Part shown: piece after piece, positions 54,521 through 63,253 of the stretch
Layout: each line of letters opens with the position of its first letter
Numbering within the stretch: position 1 is the stretch's first letter
From: Theionarchaea archaeon
GTDB taxonomy: Archaea; Methanobacteriota_B; Thermococci; Methanofastidiosales; SZ-28-30
Direction: 5' to 3'
Length of the DNA: 64,000 bases
NCBI GenBank assembly: GCA_018992685.1
Contig: JACVGT010000008.1
Span: 67,257 to 131,256, forward strand
The notes under the pieces: generated by a model
Told to the model about the DNA's origin: nothing
The model's database searches: none
What the model saw: only the letters and a program-made list of their open reading frames with translations
Program-made: the position numbers and the translations under genes

Positions 54521-54570
54521 TGTAAACTACTTTACAATGCAAAGCTTTATAAAGTGTAGACTACATTACA
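54521..54570 (+). promoter_or_regulatory. Promoter with two matching inverted-repeat operators around the TATA box
   Basis: TGTAAACTACTTTACA (54521-54536) and TGTAGACTACATTACA (54555-54570) are 14/16 identical imperfect palindromes, 34 bases centre to centre. Between them lies TATA TTTATAAAG (54546-54554). The second site covers the expected transcription start. This is a strong candidate for autoregulation by the winged-helix protein encoded at 55213-55545. Confidence 0.75.
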
Positions 54571-54587
54571 CAGTAAGGTGACAGAAC

Positions 54588-55226
54588 ATGACACCAGAAA
54601 TGAACCTCAAGGAAATGGAGAGAAAGGCATGGACTGCCTATTTTGATGACGGCATCCTGGACATTACTGTAGGACTCTTTGTACTTGCCTTCGGAATCGG
54701 CATGACGACACAGTATGCTACAGTAGCAGCTTTTGCCTGGATGGCTGTTTTCTTCTTTGGAGCTGCTAAGAAATCCATAACGTTGCCACGGGTTGGCCTG
54801 GTGAAATTCAGCCCGGAAAGAGAAGAGAGAATGAAGAAGGAGATATCATTCTTTGTCATTTTCTTCTCTATGACTGCCCTCATAGGGCTGGCATTCTTCC
54901 TGACACTCACCACTGACCTCCCACAAACCATCAGGACGCTTGTGGGAGAAATGGCACTGGTGGGCTATGAACTGATCATTGCTGTGGGAATCCTCCTGGT
55001 TGGATACTGGAAGCAGATAAAACGGTTCTACCTGTATGGGGGGTTCTTCCTGATCGTCATAGTGGCGGGATTACTCATAGATCTTCCCGAGGCCAATCCG
55101 TTGACCATCATGATGTACGAGTTCACTGGAACAGGAGTATTGATCCTTCTCGGGGGATTCGTTGTCCTTGCCCGCTTCTTCAGGAGATATCCACGACAAG
55201 AGGGCGGAGGATATGTCAGCAGATGA
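54588..55226 (+). CDS. Membrane protein in a regulator operon, function unknown
   Basis: A 212-residue protein with an amphipathic N-terminus (LKEMERKAWTAYFDDGILDITVG) and about six hydrophobic helices. AAGGTGAC six bases before ATG 54588 is the RBS. The same strand carries a winged-helix gene that overlaps its 3' end by 14 bases, so they are translated together. The twin operators upstream suggest tight control. The repeated short N-terminal segment DGILDITVGLFVLAFGIG is seen in uncharacterised prokaryotic membrane proteins. I do not recognise the function. Confidence 0.75.
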   Translation: MTPEMNLKEMERKAWTAYFDDGILDITVGLFVLAFGIGMTTQYATVAAFAWMAVFFFGAAKKSITLPRVGLVKFSPEREERMKKEISFFVIFFSMTALIGLAFFLTLTTDLPQTIRTLVGEMALVGYELIIAVGILLVGYWKQIKRFYLYGGFFLIVIVAGLLIDLPEANPLTIMMYEFTGTGVLILLGGFVVLARFFRRYPRQEGGGYVSR

Positions 55227-55545
55227 CGGAGATGACCTGCGGCACATCTCGGGAATCGACAAACTCATCCATGAACCCGCCAGGCTCGCCATCATGGCAC
55301 AGCTCTACATTGTCCAGAGTGCAGACTTCCTTTTCCTTCTTCCCCAGACGAGACTGACCACGGGAAACCTATCGAGGCACATCAGCAAACTGGAAGAGGC
55401 AGGATATGTCAGAGTGGAGAAGGAATTCGTCAACAGGAAGCCCCATACCATCGTGCAACTGACAGAAGCAGGTAGAGCAGTCTTCAGGGAGTACATAGAA
55501 ACCATGAAGCACATCATGAACGGACTGTCTGAAGGCAAGTCATAG
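55213..55545 (+). CDS. Winged-helix transcriptional regulator (MarR/ArsR-like)
   Basis: A 110-residue protein: IHEPARLAIMAQLYIVQSADFLFLLPQT then the recognition helix region LTTGNLSRHISKLEEAGYVRVEKEF and a wing with PHTIVQLTEAGRAVFREYIETM. This is the short winged helix often seen next to membrane-protein genes in archaea. ATG 55213 is preferred (GGCGGAGG just upstream) over 55162. It probably binds the paired operators at 54521-54570. Confidence 0.86.
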   Translation: MSADDGDDLRHISGIDKLIHEPARLAIMAQLYIVQSADFLFLLPQTRLTTGNLSRHISKLEEAGYVRVEKEFVNRKPHTIVQLTEAGRAVFREYIETMKHIMNGLSEGKS

Positions 55546-55547
55546 GC

Positions 55548-55566
55548 TCTTTTTCTTTTCTTCTCT
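55548..55566 (+). terminator. T-rich terminator after the regulator operon
   Basis: The run CTCTTTTTCTTTTCTTCTC follows the stop at 55545 immediately, as expected for archaeal termination. Confidence 0.45.
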
Positions 55567-55649
55567 GATATGGAGACGCACCATGCTATCGACAGGACAG
55601 AAAGGTAGCTCTGTGGCCTAGGATAGTCCTCTTCCACCCATAGGGTGTT

Positions 55650-56771
55650 TCATTGCGGCCTTGTTTCTTCAATTTGTGTTGAGACCAGCAGGCTCATGAC
55701 TGCAAAGATTGAGGCAGCCATGAAAGCATTTTTCGGGCCTATGGCGTCTGCCAGATTCCCCCCCACAAGTCCTCCCATAAAATTGCCGAGTCCAATAGAT
55801 GAATTCAGAATCCCTACCCCTCTTCCTCGTTCTTTCTCTGAAGTTAGATCTGATACAGCAGAGGTAGAAGCAATAATGAAGAGGGCGTAGAATGGAAGAA
55901 TCCACAGGATGATCTTCACCACCACATTCTCAACCAGACCAATGCCCATCCACATGACAATGTACAGAAGTGGTGTGGCCAGCAACAGGGGGCGACGCCC
56001 AACCCTGTCACAAGCCCGCCCGGCTGCATCTGCCACCAGCAGAAAGGTCAGGCTGGTCAGTGAACTGACATACCCGATAATCTCTCTGGATACCCCAATG
56101 TTGCTCAGGTGCACATTAAAAATGGAGGAGGGAATGGTTCCTCCTGTCATCAGAATCACAGCATATAAACACAAGATGAGTATCTTCCTGTGTTCTCCGA
56201 ACACCAAGATCTGTCTGAACCCTTTTGTATCCTTTTCCCTTGGTAAATCCTTGACGAAAAAGAAGATACCACAGAACAGTAATGATAGAATACCAATACT
56301 TCCAAAGAATACATCAAATCCCAAGTTGGCAGCGTGGCCAGAGAGAACACCTCCAATAGTCCATCCGATACCGGTAGCCACATTGTATTGCCCTAAAGCT
56401 CTCCCCTTTGAAGAGGGAAAATACTCTGTAATCATGGCAGGTATCAATATGTATGAGGAATAGAAAAAGGTCTGTACACATCTTAGAACCAGCAATCCGG
56501 AAATTCCCACGTAGGGAAACACAAAATACATGGCAGAGGCCACCACGTTCGAGGTAATAATGATTGATTTTCTAGTTCCCAGCCGGTCTGATACGGTACC
56601 CCACCCAAAGTTCATGGCTACCATGATCACAGCAGGCAGGGAGAAGATGTATCCTGCATAGGCAAACTTCCCGCTGATCTCATACGCATATATGGGAAGG
56701 AGGGGGAATAACATTCCCTGGGTTATGCTGAGCACCAGAGATGAGATGAGGACTTTGAAATAATTATCCAT
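55650..56771 (-). CDS. MFS transporter
   Basis: A 373-residue major facilitator with about 12 helices. The loop 2-3 motif is GWGTVSDRLGTRKSI, and the second-half copy is AGRACDRVGRRPLL. GRALGQYNVATGIGWTIGG is typical of the drug/sugar-efflux group. TATA CTTTTAAGG is about 25-35 bases before ATG 56771, so it is leaderless. It is not closely similar to the MFS protein at 18.5 kb. Substrate unknown. Confidence 0.86.
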   Translation of the reverse strand: MDNYFKVLISSLVLSITQGMLFPLLPIYAYEISGKFAYAGYIFSLPAVIMVAMNFGWGTVSDRLGTRKSIIITSNVVASAMYFVFPYVGISGLLVLRCVQTFFYSSYILIPAMITEYFPSSKGRALGQYNVATGIGWTIGGVLSGHAANLGFDVFFGSIGILSLLFCGIFFFVKDLPREKDTKGFRQILVFGEHRKILILCLYAVILMTGGTIPSSIFNVHLSNIGVSREIIGYVSSLTSLTFLLVADAAGRACDRVGRRPLLLATPLLYIVMWMGIGLVENVVVKIILWILPFYALFIIASTSAVSDLTSEKERGRGVGILNSSIGLGNFMGGLVGGNLADAIGPKNAFMAASIFAVMSLLVSTQIEETRPQ

Positions 56772-56858
56772 GAAACTATGTTCTAAATCGCCTTAAAAGA
56801 GTATCTCAACTGCACGGTGTCACAAGCGGGAAGATATCCATGCAGCAACCCCAGCAGA

Positions 56859-57656
56859 CTAGAGGACCTCCCGGGGGTCAATCCTGTGGGGCATTTCAAA
56901 CTGAATCCCTTCATCTGTCTTGTAGTAAAGAAGTCCTGTTCTGATGGTCGTGTGGGGAATGACCTTGAAGTTGAAGGTCGTCCTTTCCATCTTGATGAAC
57001 CGCATCCTGGTAACCAGCTCTGTTCCCCGTTCCAGTTCCACGAATCGGATGACACCGTCTGCCAGATCAGAAATGGTAGCCACCGTCCTGGCGTCATGCA
57101 CGCCGTCCACCAGCAGCAGGAAGTACACACCTCCATAGATCTGTACGCAGTAGTGCATGTTCTCCAGAAACTTGAGAATCTGGGCTACTTCATTTGTCCT
57201 CAAGAGATACGACAGGTTGTCCAGCACTCCTCGTACTTCTCCGTTCATCACCTTCATCTTGTCTTTGACGAATATTTCCAGCCTCTTTAAGGTATCTATC
57301 CTCCAAAAAGGGTCATTCTCAAAGTCAATCTTACCTGCAGGAACCAGGTTATGCTCTACGGCGAATTCCTTGAGACGAGCACTGTAATCATCGACAAAGG
57401 TGAGCCGTCCGGATGAGTAGTAATCCTCCACTCGACCGTCGATCCGTTTCATGGCCTGGAGAATTTCCTTTGCCGTCCTCTTCAGTGTGAAGTACACACC
57501 ATTCGAGCCATTTGACAGGCCATAGCACATGAACTGCTGGGCAAACTCCTCGAACCCACAGCCAGGGAATCCTTGAATCACAATAAGTGAACCATCAGGG
57601 AATCCTCCCCCCAGAAGATTGTCTAGAATGCGAATGCCAGCCGGAAGGAGCTTCAT
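56859..57656 (-). CDS. KaiC/RecA-superfamily protein with degenerate P-loop
   Basis: A 265-residue KaiC-like (RecA-fold) protein. GIRILDNLLGGGFPDGSLIVIQG is the classic opening, but Walker A reads GFPGCGFEEF, with Phe-Glu in place of Lys-Thr/Ser, so ATP hydrolysis is unlikely. Walker B position VRGVLDNLSYLL also lacks the acidic pair. ATG 57656 follows TATA GCTTATAAGG by 24-34 bases. It may act as a binding or regulatory protein. Confidence 0.8.
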   Translation of the reverse strand: MKLLPAGIRILDNLLGGGFPDGSLIVIQGFPGCGFEEFAQQFMCYGLSNGSNGVYFTLKRTAKEILQAMKRIDGRVEDYYSSGRLTFVDDYSARLKEFAVEHNLVPAGKIDFENDPFWRIDTLKRLEIFVKDKMKVMNGEVRGVLDNLSYLLRTNEVAQILKFLENMHYCVQIYGGVYFLLLVDGVHDARTVATISDLADGVIRFVELERGTELVTRMRFIKMERTTFNFKVIPHTTIRTGLLYYKTDEGIQFEMPHRIDPREVL

Positions 57657-57825
57657 ACTGCCCATAGAGGGCTGCAACCTTATAAGCTTTGCTCTGCTGA
57701 TTTCGTCTTTGTACAACAGGGGAAAGAGACTGGATGTCCTGCTGGATTAGAAAGAGTTATAAGCATGGCATTCATGATGTAGTATTCCTGAACCATGGTG
57801 GCAGAACCGAGAGCAGGTGGATACC

Positions 57826-59223
57826 ATGCAACATAATAACAGTACTCCAGAATCCCCAAAAGGGATGAGCCATGTGCGATACCTCATGGTGGCCTGGATT
57901 CTCTTCTTCATACTAGTAGCTCTTATGACGATCATGTTCGTAGGTCTCATTGGAGGTCCGTCAATGGTGAGGAGCCTTCTTCTGGTATCTGTCATTTTTG
58001 TGATCGTCATACCTGTGGCCTGGCTGGCTGAAAGGCTCCTGGTACAGAAAGTGGATCAGACTGGAGACCACATCATAATCGGGAGGGATGCCATTCCCTG
58101 GTCCAAGGTCGACCGGATTGCTTTGAAGAAAAGTGAAATGGAAAATACCTATCTTGTCCTCTATTTCAGGGATGGGACATTGCCGAAAAGCTTTGATACA
58201 ATGTTCTTTGATGGCCAGAAATATTCCATAGACCTGCTGAAAGAAAAAGCCGGAGAAAAGGGCCTTGGGTTTACGATTGAGGAAGGTATTGCCATTGAAG
58301 AAGTCATTCCTTCACGGGTACCCTTCCCCAAATCGACCCCGCTCCTGCACGAGATGAAAGTGCAACATGAACGACAGAAGAAGATTCGGGACGAGAACCT
58401 CACGAGGGAGGGGGAGAAGAAAGAGGGGGAACCGCTCATACAGATACCCTCCTGGATGAAACACCCCTGGATAAAACCTCTGATAATGGCAGGGCTAGCA
58501 GGTTCTTTCTTCGTGGGATTCTCTCTCATGTTCGGCTTTCGGTTTTCAGCCGCTCTTTTCATGGTGGTCCTGGTGCACGAACTGGGGCATCTCATAGCAA
58601 TGAAACTGTTTCACTTGAAAACGCAGGGGATATTCTTCATACCTTTTCTAGGGGCAGGTACTGCATCTAAGGAACCGTTCCCCTCACCGGAAGTTGAAGC
58701 TGTGGTGGCATTGGCAGGACCAGTACTGGGACTTTCTTGGAATATCGGTGAACACTTCTTGGATTCGTCTTTTGCTCTTAAGCTCGGGTCGTACGGCGTA
58801 TCTATAGCTCTGGCATTCTCTTTAGTTCTCTTTCTGGAATGGGCAGTAGTCATTAATTTGGCGCTGAACCTCCTAAACCTCTTGCCTGTTCTTCCTTTAG
58901 ATGGTGGCAGGATTGTACGAGTTGCTCTGCTGAGAGGAAGAAAGAGTCTGATCCCCGTAGGTATCATAACCGTTGGAAGTGGTGTAGCGCTGATGGTTCT
59001 TTTCAAAAACGCAATTCTTCTTTTCATAGTCTTGCTGGGAGGATCTTCTCTGTGGCTGAACTACAGGAGGATCCAGACAAGAGAGGTTAGCCCTCCAGCA
59101 AAATGGAAGAGTGCCGTGATCCTGGGAGCCTGGATAGGTGTCATACTGTTGTGCTGGTATACTGTCCCTGACTCATGCAGGGCGTTGCTGTCATCGATAT
59201 TTGAGGAAGAATTCTTCCTGTAG
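57826..59223 (+). CDS. Site-2-type intramembrane zinc protease (M50)
   Basis: A 465-residue membrane protease. Two N-terminal helices and a soluble segment of about 100 residues (IIIGRDAIPWSKVDRI..., PH-domain-like) precede a membrane core with VLVHELGHLIAMKLF (zinc ligands HELGH) and NLLNLLPVLPLDGGRIV (third ligand Asp). FIPFLGAGT fits the same family. AGGTGG five bases before ATG 57826 supports the start. Such enzymes release membrane-bound factors; the substrate is unknown. Confidence 0.88.
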   Translation: MQHNNSTPESPKGMSHVRYLMVAWILFFILVALMTIMFVGLIGGPSMVRSLLLVSVIFVIVIPVAWLAERLLVQKVDQTGDHIIIGRDAIPWSKVDRIALKKSEMENTYLVLYFRDGTLPKSFDTMFFDGQKYSIDLLKEKAGEKGLGFTIEEGIAIEEVIPSRVPFPKSTPLLHEMKVQHERQKKIRDENLTREGEKKEGEPLIQIPSWMKHPWIKPLIMAGLAGSFFVGFSLMFGFRFSAALFMVVLVHELGHLIAMKLFHLKTQGIFFIPFLGAGTASKEPFPSPEVEAVVALAGPVLGLSWNIGEHFLDSSFALKLGSYGVSIALAFSLVLFLEWAVVINLALNLLNLLPVLPLDGGRIVRVALLRGRKSLIPVGIITVGSGVALMVLFKNAILLFIVLLGGSSLWLNYRRIQTREVSPPAKWKSAVILGAWIGVILLCWYTVPDSCRALLSSIFEEEFFL

Positions 59224-59647
59224 AATCCCCAATGCCCAGGCCTTCCATCGGGCAAATCATTGTTCCATTTCAGTGAGCAGTCATGTCAGGAATCGTCGAA
59301 CGTGTCTGAAATTCTTTATTATTGCGTGACCACGAGACAATTGAACCTCCATTCTTTCTGCAGTCAGCATCCTGGATTCTCTCTTGACCGGCACAATGAA
59401 GAATCAGGTTTCAGGTTTGCAGAAAAACAGCAAACCCAAAATATAAAAAGATGTGAGCACGTGTTTCTCCTAAGGAACGTCATGCGATATATGTTGAACA
59501 ATCTGGAAGGGATATGACTAGTTCCAGGTGCACATCAGAAGTATACAGGCTAGGTGAAGATAAAACGCAACTTCTTGTCGATCAGAGGAGAACATTCCAG
59601 AGGAGTTCAACATCGAGCATTTTTAGGACAAAAAGGAGGTGTATGAA
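59224..59647. other. Intergenic region
   Basis: About 420 bases. A TATA-like AAATATAAAAAG lies at about 59439-59450 without a supportable gene after it (only an 11-codon frame). The promoter and GGAGGT of the peptidase gene lie at about 59613-59640. No tRNA or strong repeat seen. Confidence 0.45.
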
Positions 59648-60835
59648 ATGAGTTGGATGAAACATACAGGCTGCACATATCACAATCAGGATACGGGATA
59701 CTACTGCGGTGCTGCGACTGACATGATGGTTCTGGCAGAGATTGGTGTTCCATACTCCCAACTTGATCAGAATGATCTGTACAGCTCAAATAACAGCCAT
59801 AACCAACAGCCAGGCTGGTACAGTGACCCATTCGGCATTAAATGGACACTGAACAATCGAAAGCCACCAGGTTCCTTCTATTTCGTTGTCTATAAACCCA
59901 CGAGTTATGAAGAAGGGACACGAAAGATTATTGACACAATATACCGGTACAATGTCTCTCCCATCGCATTGGTGTATGGGTGCATGCACTGGATTACCGT
60001 GCCAGGTGTTCAAACAGATGTTGAGCCTGTGCCGGGAAATAACTACACGCTAGAAGGATTCTGGATTCACAACCCTGTGTATCATTCGCCTGTTCCGCCT
60101 CCTCCCCACAATGCTTCAGATGGTTGTGGAACGGGAGGGTCTTTGGGAACTGCAAATGAATTCGTAACCCAAACCTACTGGGAGGGGAACCTCTTCACGG
60201 GATGTAACTATGACGATCCCAATGGAAATCTTCAGTACATCAGCATCTGTGACCCAGAACCCCCAAAGGTTGCTCAACCGCTGCCCGAGAGTGTGGAATT
60301 CAAAGGGGCACCGGATAGGCTTCTCGATTCAGAACGGGTGGCAAGCTTCGCCACAGCAGGCATAGAACGGTACAAGCTGGACAAAGATGAACGTGTTGCC
60401 TCAATACTCAGAAGGGACAAGATAGGTCAGCCCCACCTTGTCCTCCGTCTTGATCAGCCGAATACCTATTATTACATTCTTCCCTGGGCAACCAGAGAAG
60501 GTGCAACCTCTCTTACAGCACAGATAGATGCACGTTCAGGCGTATTCAACAGCATTCAGCTGCGAGAGAATCCGCAGAGCAGGGAGTTTTTGCCAAAGAA
60601 AGAGGCTATTGCACGTGTTGAGAGGAAGCGGTTCACTATGCTTAAAAGGCGCAGAACGATTGTGTTTTACCCAGGGGTTACAGAACCTGTGCCCACGCTG
60701 GTATGGCGGCCCTGCTGGGAATCGTGGTCCCCGCATCTGCCTTTCTACCAGTTCACCCTGGGGAAGGACACGGTCTATGTCCGAGTGGACGGCGAGGTCT
60801 TTACACAGCTCACCACACGGGGACGTGGAACCTAG
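59648..60835 (+). CDS. C39-like papain-fold cysteine peptidase with C-terminal accessory domain
   Basis: A 395-residue protein. Residues 1-190 are a C39-like peptidase: Gln14 (oxyanion hole), catalytic Cys20 in YYCGAATDMMVL, His114 in YGCMHWITVPG and Asn in WIHNP. Residues 230-395 form a separate alpha/beta domain (VLRLDQPNTYYYILPW ... LVWRPCWESWSPHLPFYQF) repeated in the next gene. AGGAGGT seven bases before ATG 59648 fixes the start. No signal peptide is visible, which is odd for this type. Substrate unknown. Confidence 0.78.
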   Translation: MSWMKHTGCTYHNQDTGYYCGAATDMMVLAEIGVPYSQLDQNDLYSSNNSHNQQPGWYSDPFGIKWTLNNRKPPGSFYFVVYKPTSYEEGTRKIIDTIYRYNVSPIALVYGCMHWITVPGVQTDVEPVPGNNYTLEGFWIHNPVYHSPVPPPPHNASDGCGTGGSLGTANEFVTQTYWEGNLFTGCNYDDPNGNLQYISICDPEPPKVAQPLPESVEFKGAPDRLLDSERVASFATAGIERYKLDKDERVASILRRDKIGQPHLVLRLDQPNTYYYILPWATREGATSLTAQIDARSGVFNSIQLRENPQSREFLPKKEAIARVERKRFTMLKRRRTIVFYPGVTEPVPTLVWRPCWESWSPHLPFYQFTLGKDTVYVRVDGEVFTQLTTRGRGT

Positions 60836-60855
60836 GCACATGAGGAATGTAAAGA

Positions 60856-61365
60856 ATGAATGCTTCACACAATATCCGCGGGACACGCATTGATGCAGTG
60901 GAGGCAGTAGATGCTGCCAGGCGTGGCATCCTTGACTACAGCCTGGACAGAGACCCCAGTGTCAAATCTGCTCTAAAGAGTGGACATCCTGAGACTCCAC
61001 TGCTAGTGGAACGGCTCGACAGGCCGGGAGATGCCTACTACCTGGTCCCGTGGAGAATAAAGGAGGGCGTTGTCTTCATTGTGGAAGTCGATGCAGCCAC
61101 TGGTGCCATGCTGGCTTCATCAACCTTCCCGAATCCAATACCCTCACCTTTTCTTTTACCTGAGGAGGCAGCACACTATGCTGCCCGGGAGTTTCCCCAG
61201 TATACACTGGGGAAGCCACGACTTGTCTGGAAACCCTGTCGTGAAAGCACCAGCTCCATGCGCCCATTCTACCAGATCCCCTGTGACCATGGGTTCTTAT
61301 ATGTGGATATGGAGGGTTCAACACTGCTGGAGCTCACTCCACTTGGATTGGGAGGAACACATTGA
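60856..61365 (+). CDS. Paralogue of the accessory domain of the upstream C39-like peptidase
   Basis: A 169-residue protein, 20 bases after the peptidase gene. It aligns with the last 170 residues of that protein: LLVERLDRPGDAYYLVPWRIKEG with LVLRLDQPNTYYYILPWATREG, and LVWKPCRESTSSMRPFYQI with LVWRPCWESWSPHLPFYQF. It has no peptidase domain, so it is probably a duplicated accessory/inhibitor or binding partner. Function unknown. Confidence 0.7.
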   Translation: MNASHNIRGTRIDAVEAVDAARRGILDYSLDRDPSVKSALKSGHPETPLLVERLDRPGDAYYLVPWRIKEGVVFIVEVDAATGAMLASSTFPNPIPSPFLLPEEAAHYAAREFPQYTLGKPRLVWKPCRESTSSMRPFYQIPCDHGFLYVDMEGSTLLELTPLGLGGTH

Positions 61366-61382
61366 CGTGGGTAATTGCCAAC

Positions 61383-61862
61383 TTAGTCCTTCGCTGTGTT
61401 CTGTGATGTATGAAATTGTTCCTTCTTGGGTAGCGTGATTTCCAGGACGCCATTCTTGTAGGTTGTCCTTGCCTCATCTGGTTGTACCGGAGCAGGAAGC
61501 GGAATCACCCTGTAGAACCTCAGGGATCTCCTTCCATATGCCATGAACCCTTCTTTTTCCTCTTTCATTTCGTCCTTTACCTGAGCTTTCGTCTCCACGC
61601 TGTCGTCTCTGACCTTTACATCAATGTCGTCTCTCTCTATCCCTGGAAATTCTGCTGTCACGATGACATTCATGTCAGTCTCCCGTAGATCTACAAGAGG
61701 CTCTCTCGTTCCCACTTTCTGATTCTCTCCCTGTTGCTGTTCTTGTTCTTGTAATGCTGTACTCGGTCCTAATTGGTACTGTGAATGTGAAAAGAATGTG
61801 GTGAATATCCTATCCATTTCTTCTTCCATTCTCCGCACTTCATCTATAATGTTCCAGTCCAT
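61383..61862 (-). CDS. hsp20: Hsp20/alpha-crystallin small heat-shock protein
   Basis: A 159-residue sHSP holdase. The N-terminal 55 residues are Gln/Glu-rich; the alpha-crystallin domain covers PLVDLRETDMNVIVTAEFPG through RFYRVIPLPAPV and ends at ATYKNGVLEITLPK-like sequence (TTYKNGVLEITLPK). The tail is short. The promoter has a TATA-type TTTATATAC and overlapping inverted repeats (61884-61904), consistent with heat-shock repression by a Phr-like regulator. Confidence 0.92.
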   Translation of the reverse strand: MDWNIIDEVRRMEEEMDRIFTTFFSHSQYQLGPSTALQEQEQQQGENQKVGTREPLVDLRETDMNVIVTAEFPGIERDDIDVKVRDDSVETKAQVKDEMKEEKEGFMAYGRRSLRFYRVIPLPAPVQPDEARTTYKNGVLEITLPKKEQFHTSQNTAKD

Positions 61863-61883
61863 AATATCATCTCTATTAACTTT

Positions 61884-61917
61884 ACTTAATGTTAAGTTAA
61901 CTTTAAGTATATAAATC
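61884..61917 (-). promoter_or_regulatory. Hsp20 promoter with inverted-repeat operator candidates
   Basis: ACTTAA-TG-TTAAGT (61884-61897) and the palindrome AAGTTAACTT (61895-61904) overlap next to TATA TTTATATAC (about 61907-61917, minus strand). They sit where transcription should start, so a repressor would block initiation. Confidence 0.6.
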
Positions 61918-62080
61918 TTTCGGTGGCATTAGGAAGCATTCTACGGGATTTCACTTCGTAATTTGTGCAATCAGTACATCTCCTTCATTTGAAAAATCAG
62001 CAAGGTACATGAGGAGATCACATGGGGAAACGTTATATACTCTGAATACAACGCGAGTTCATGGATTCTGGAGGAGTCTA

Positions 62081-63253
62081 ATGGTGTCGGTATATTTCGG
62101 AATAGCGATGGTTCTCATGCTGATGATACTGCCATCTCAGGATTCTCCCGAGGTTCCCATAGTCGTAGACCAGCACAGCCAGGTAAACCCTGCACTTTAC
62201 GGCACTGTTGTAGTCTGGGAAGATAATAGAAATGGGAATCCAGACATCTACGGGTATGATCTTTCAACAGGGGAGGAATTTCAGGTTACCGCAGATGAAA
62301 GCCGCCAGGAGAATCCAGCCATCTATGACCGAATAATAGTCTGGGAAGATAATAGAAATGGGAATTCGGATATCTACGGGTATGATCTTTCAACAGGTGA
62401 GGAATTTCAGGTTACCACCAACGATAAGCATCAGACTGCTCCTGAAATTCATGAAAACATCGTAGTCTGGCAGGATAATAGAAATGGCAATTCAGACATC
62501 TATGGGTGCAACCTTTTAACAGGGGAGGAATTCCAGATTACTTCAAATGAGAGTAGTCAGCATTTTCCTGCAGTCTATGGGGAAATAGTGGTATGGGAAG
62601 ACTGCAGGAATGGAAACAAGGATATATATGGGTACAACATGATTACACACGAGGAATTCCAGATGACTGATGAATATAGAGATGAGCGGCTTCCTGTCAT
62701 TTGTCAAGATGTGGTAATCTGGAATAGTTATCCCGAGGTTCATCCCGGAGGTGAATGTATGAGGCCAGACTTTGTGATGGGAAAGGATCTTCTTGTTTTT
62801 TCAACTGATCCTTCAGATCACGGTATTTATGGGTACAACCTGTCCACAGGCAACACTTTCAGGGTTATTAAGAATGGAGTGAGTAGTGCTCCTGCGCTTT
62901 CTGTGAGGTTGGTTGTATGGACAGATATGAGGGATATCGATGACCTGTATTCGCCCACTGTTGATAGTGATGTTTATGGGTATGACCTTTTTTCTCGGAG
63001 AGAGATTCAAATAACAACGGATTCAGACAGGCAAGCATACCCTGCAGTGTGCGATACAACTGTGGTATGGGTTGATTACCAGAATGGTAACCCAGATATT
63101 TATGGGCGCATTCTGACGGATCTACCGGAATCATACGCTTTTTCTCTTCTGGGTGTTCTTGCTGTAGTCTTGGTTGTTATGGGCATTCTGGTCATCATTT
63201 TTGGACTACGAAAGGCAACAGAATACCAATCTCTTCAAGAAAGAAGGAACTGA
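62081..63253 (+). CDS. Membrane-anchored TolB-like beta-propeller protein
   Basis: A 390-residue surface protein: N-terminal signal/anchor helix (VYFGIAMVLMLMILPS), then about seven propeller blades of roughly 42 residues with the consensus VVWEDNRNGNPDIYGYDL and TGEEFQVT, as in TolB/archaeal surface propellers, and a C-terminal helix (FSLLGVLAVVLVVMGILVII). ATG 62081 is preferred because GGAGGAG lies six bases upstream; the frame from 62009 includes the TATA GTTATATAC. Ligand unknown. Confidence 0.82.
   Translation: MVSVYFGIAMVLMLMILPSQDSPEVPIVVDQHSQVNPALYGTVVVWEDNRNGNPDIYGYDLSTGEEFQVTADESRQENPAIYDRIIVWEDNRNGNSDIYGYDLSTGEEFQVTTNDKHQTAPEIHENIVVWQDNRNGNSDIYGCNLLTGEEFQITSNESSQHFPAVYGEIVVWEDCRNGNKDIYGYNMITHEEFQMTDEYRDERLPVICQDVVIWNSYPEVHPGGECMRPDFVMGKDLLVFSTDPSDHGIYGYNLSTGNTFRVIKNGVSSAPALSVRLVVWTDMRDIDDLYSPTVDSDVYGYDLFSRREIQITTDSDRQAYPAVCDTTVVWVDYQNGNPDIYGRILTDLPESYAFSLLGVLAVVLVVMGILVIIFGLRKATEYQSLQERRN
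62211..62542 (+). repeat. 126-bp tandem direct repeats inside the propeller gene
   Basis: Three units with a 126-base period begin near 62211, 62337 and 62463. The first two are nearly identical over about 80 bases at DNA level, including ATAATAGAAATGGGAAT and GTATGATCTTTCAACAGG. Each encodes one 42-residue blade, pointing to recent blade duplication. Confidence 0.8.
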
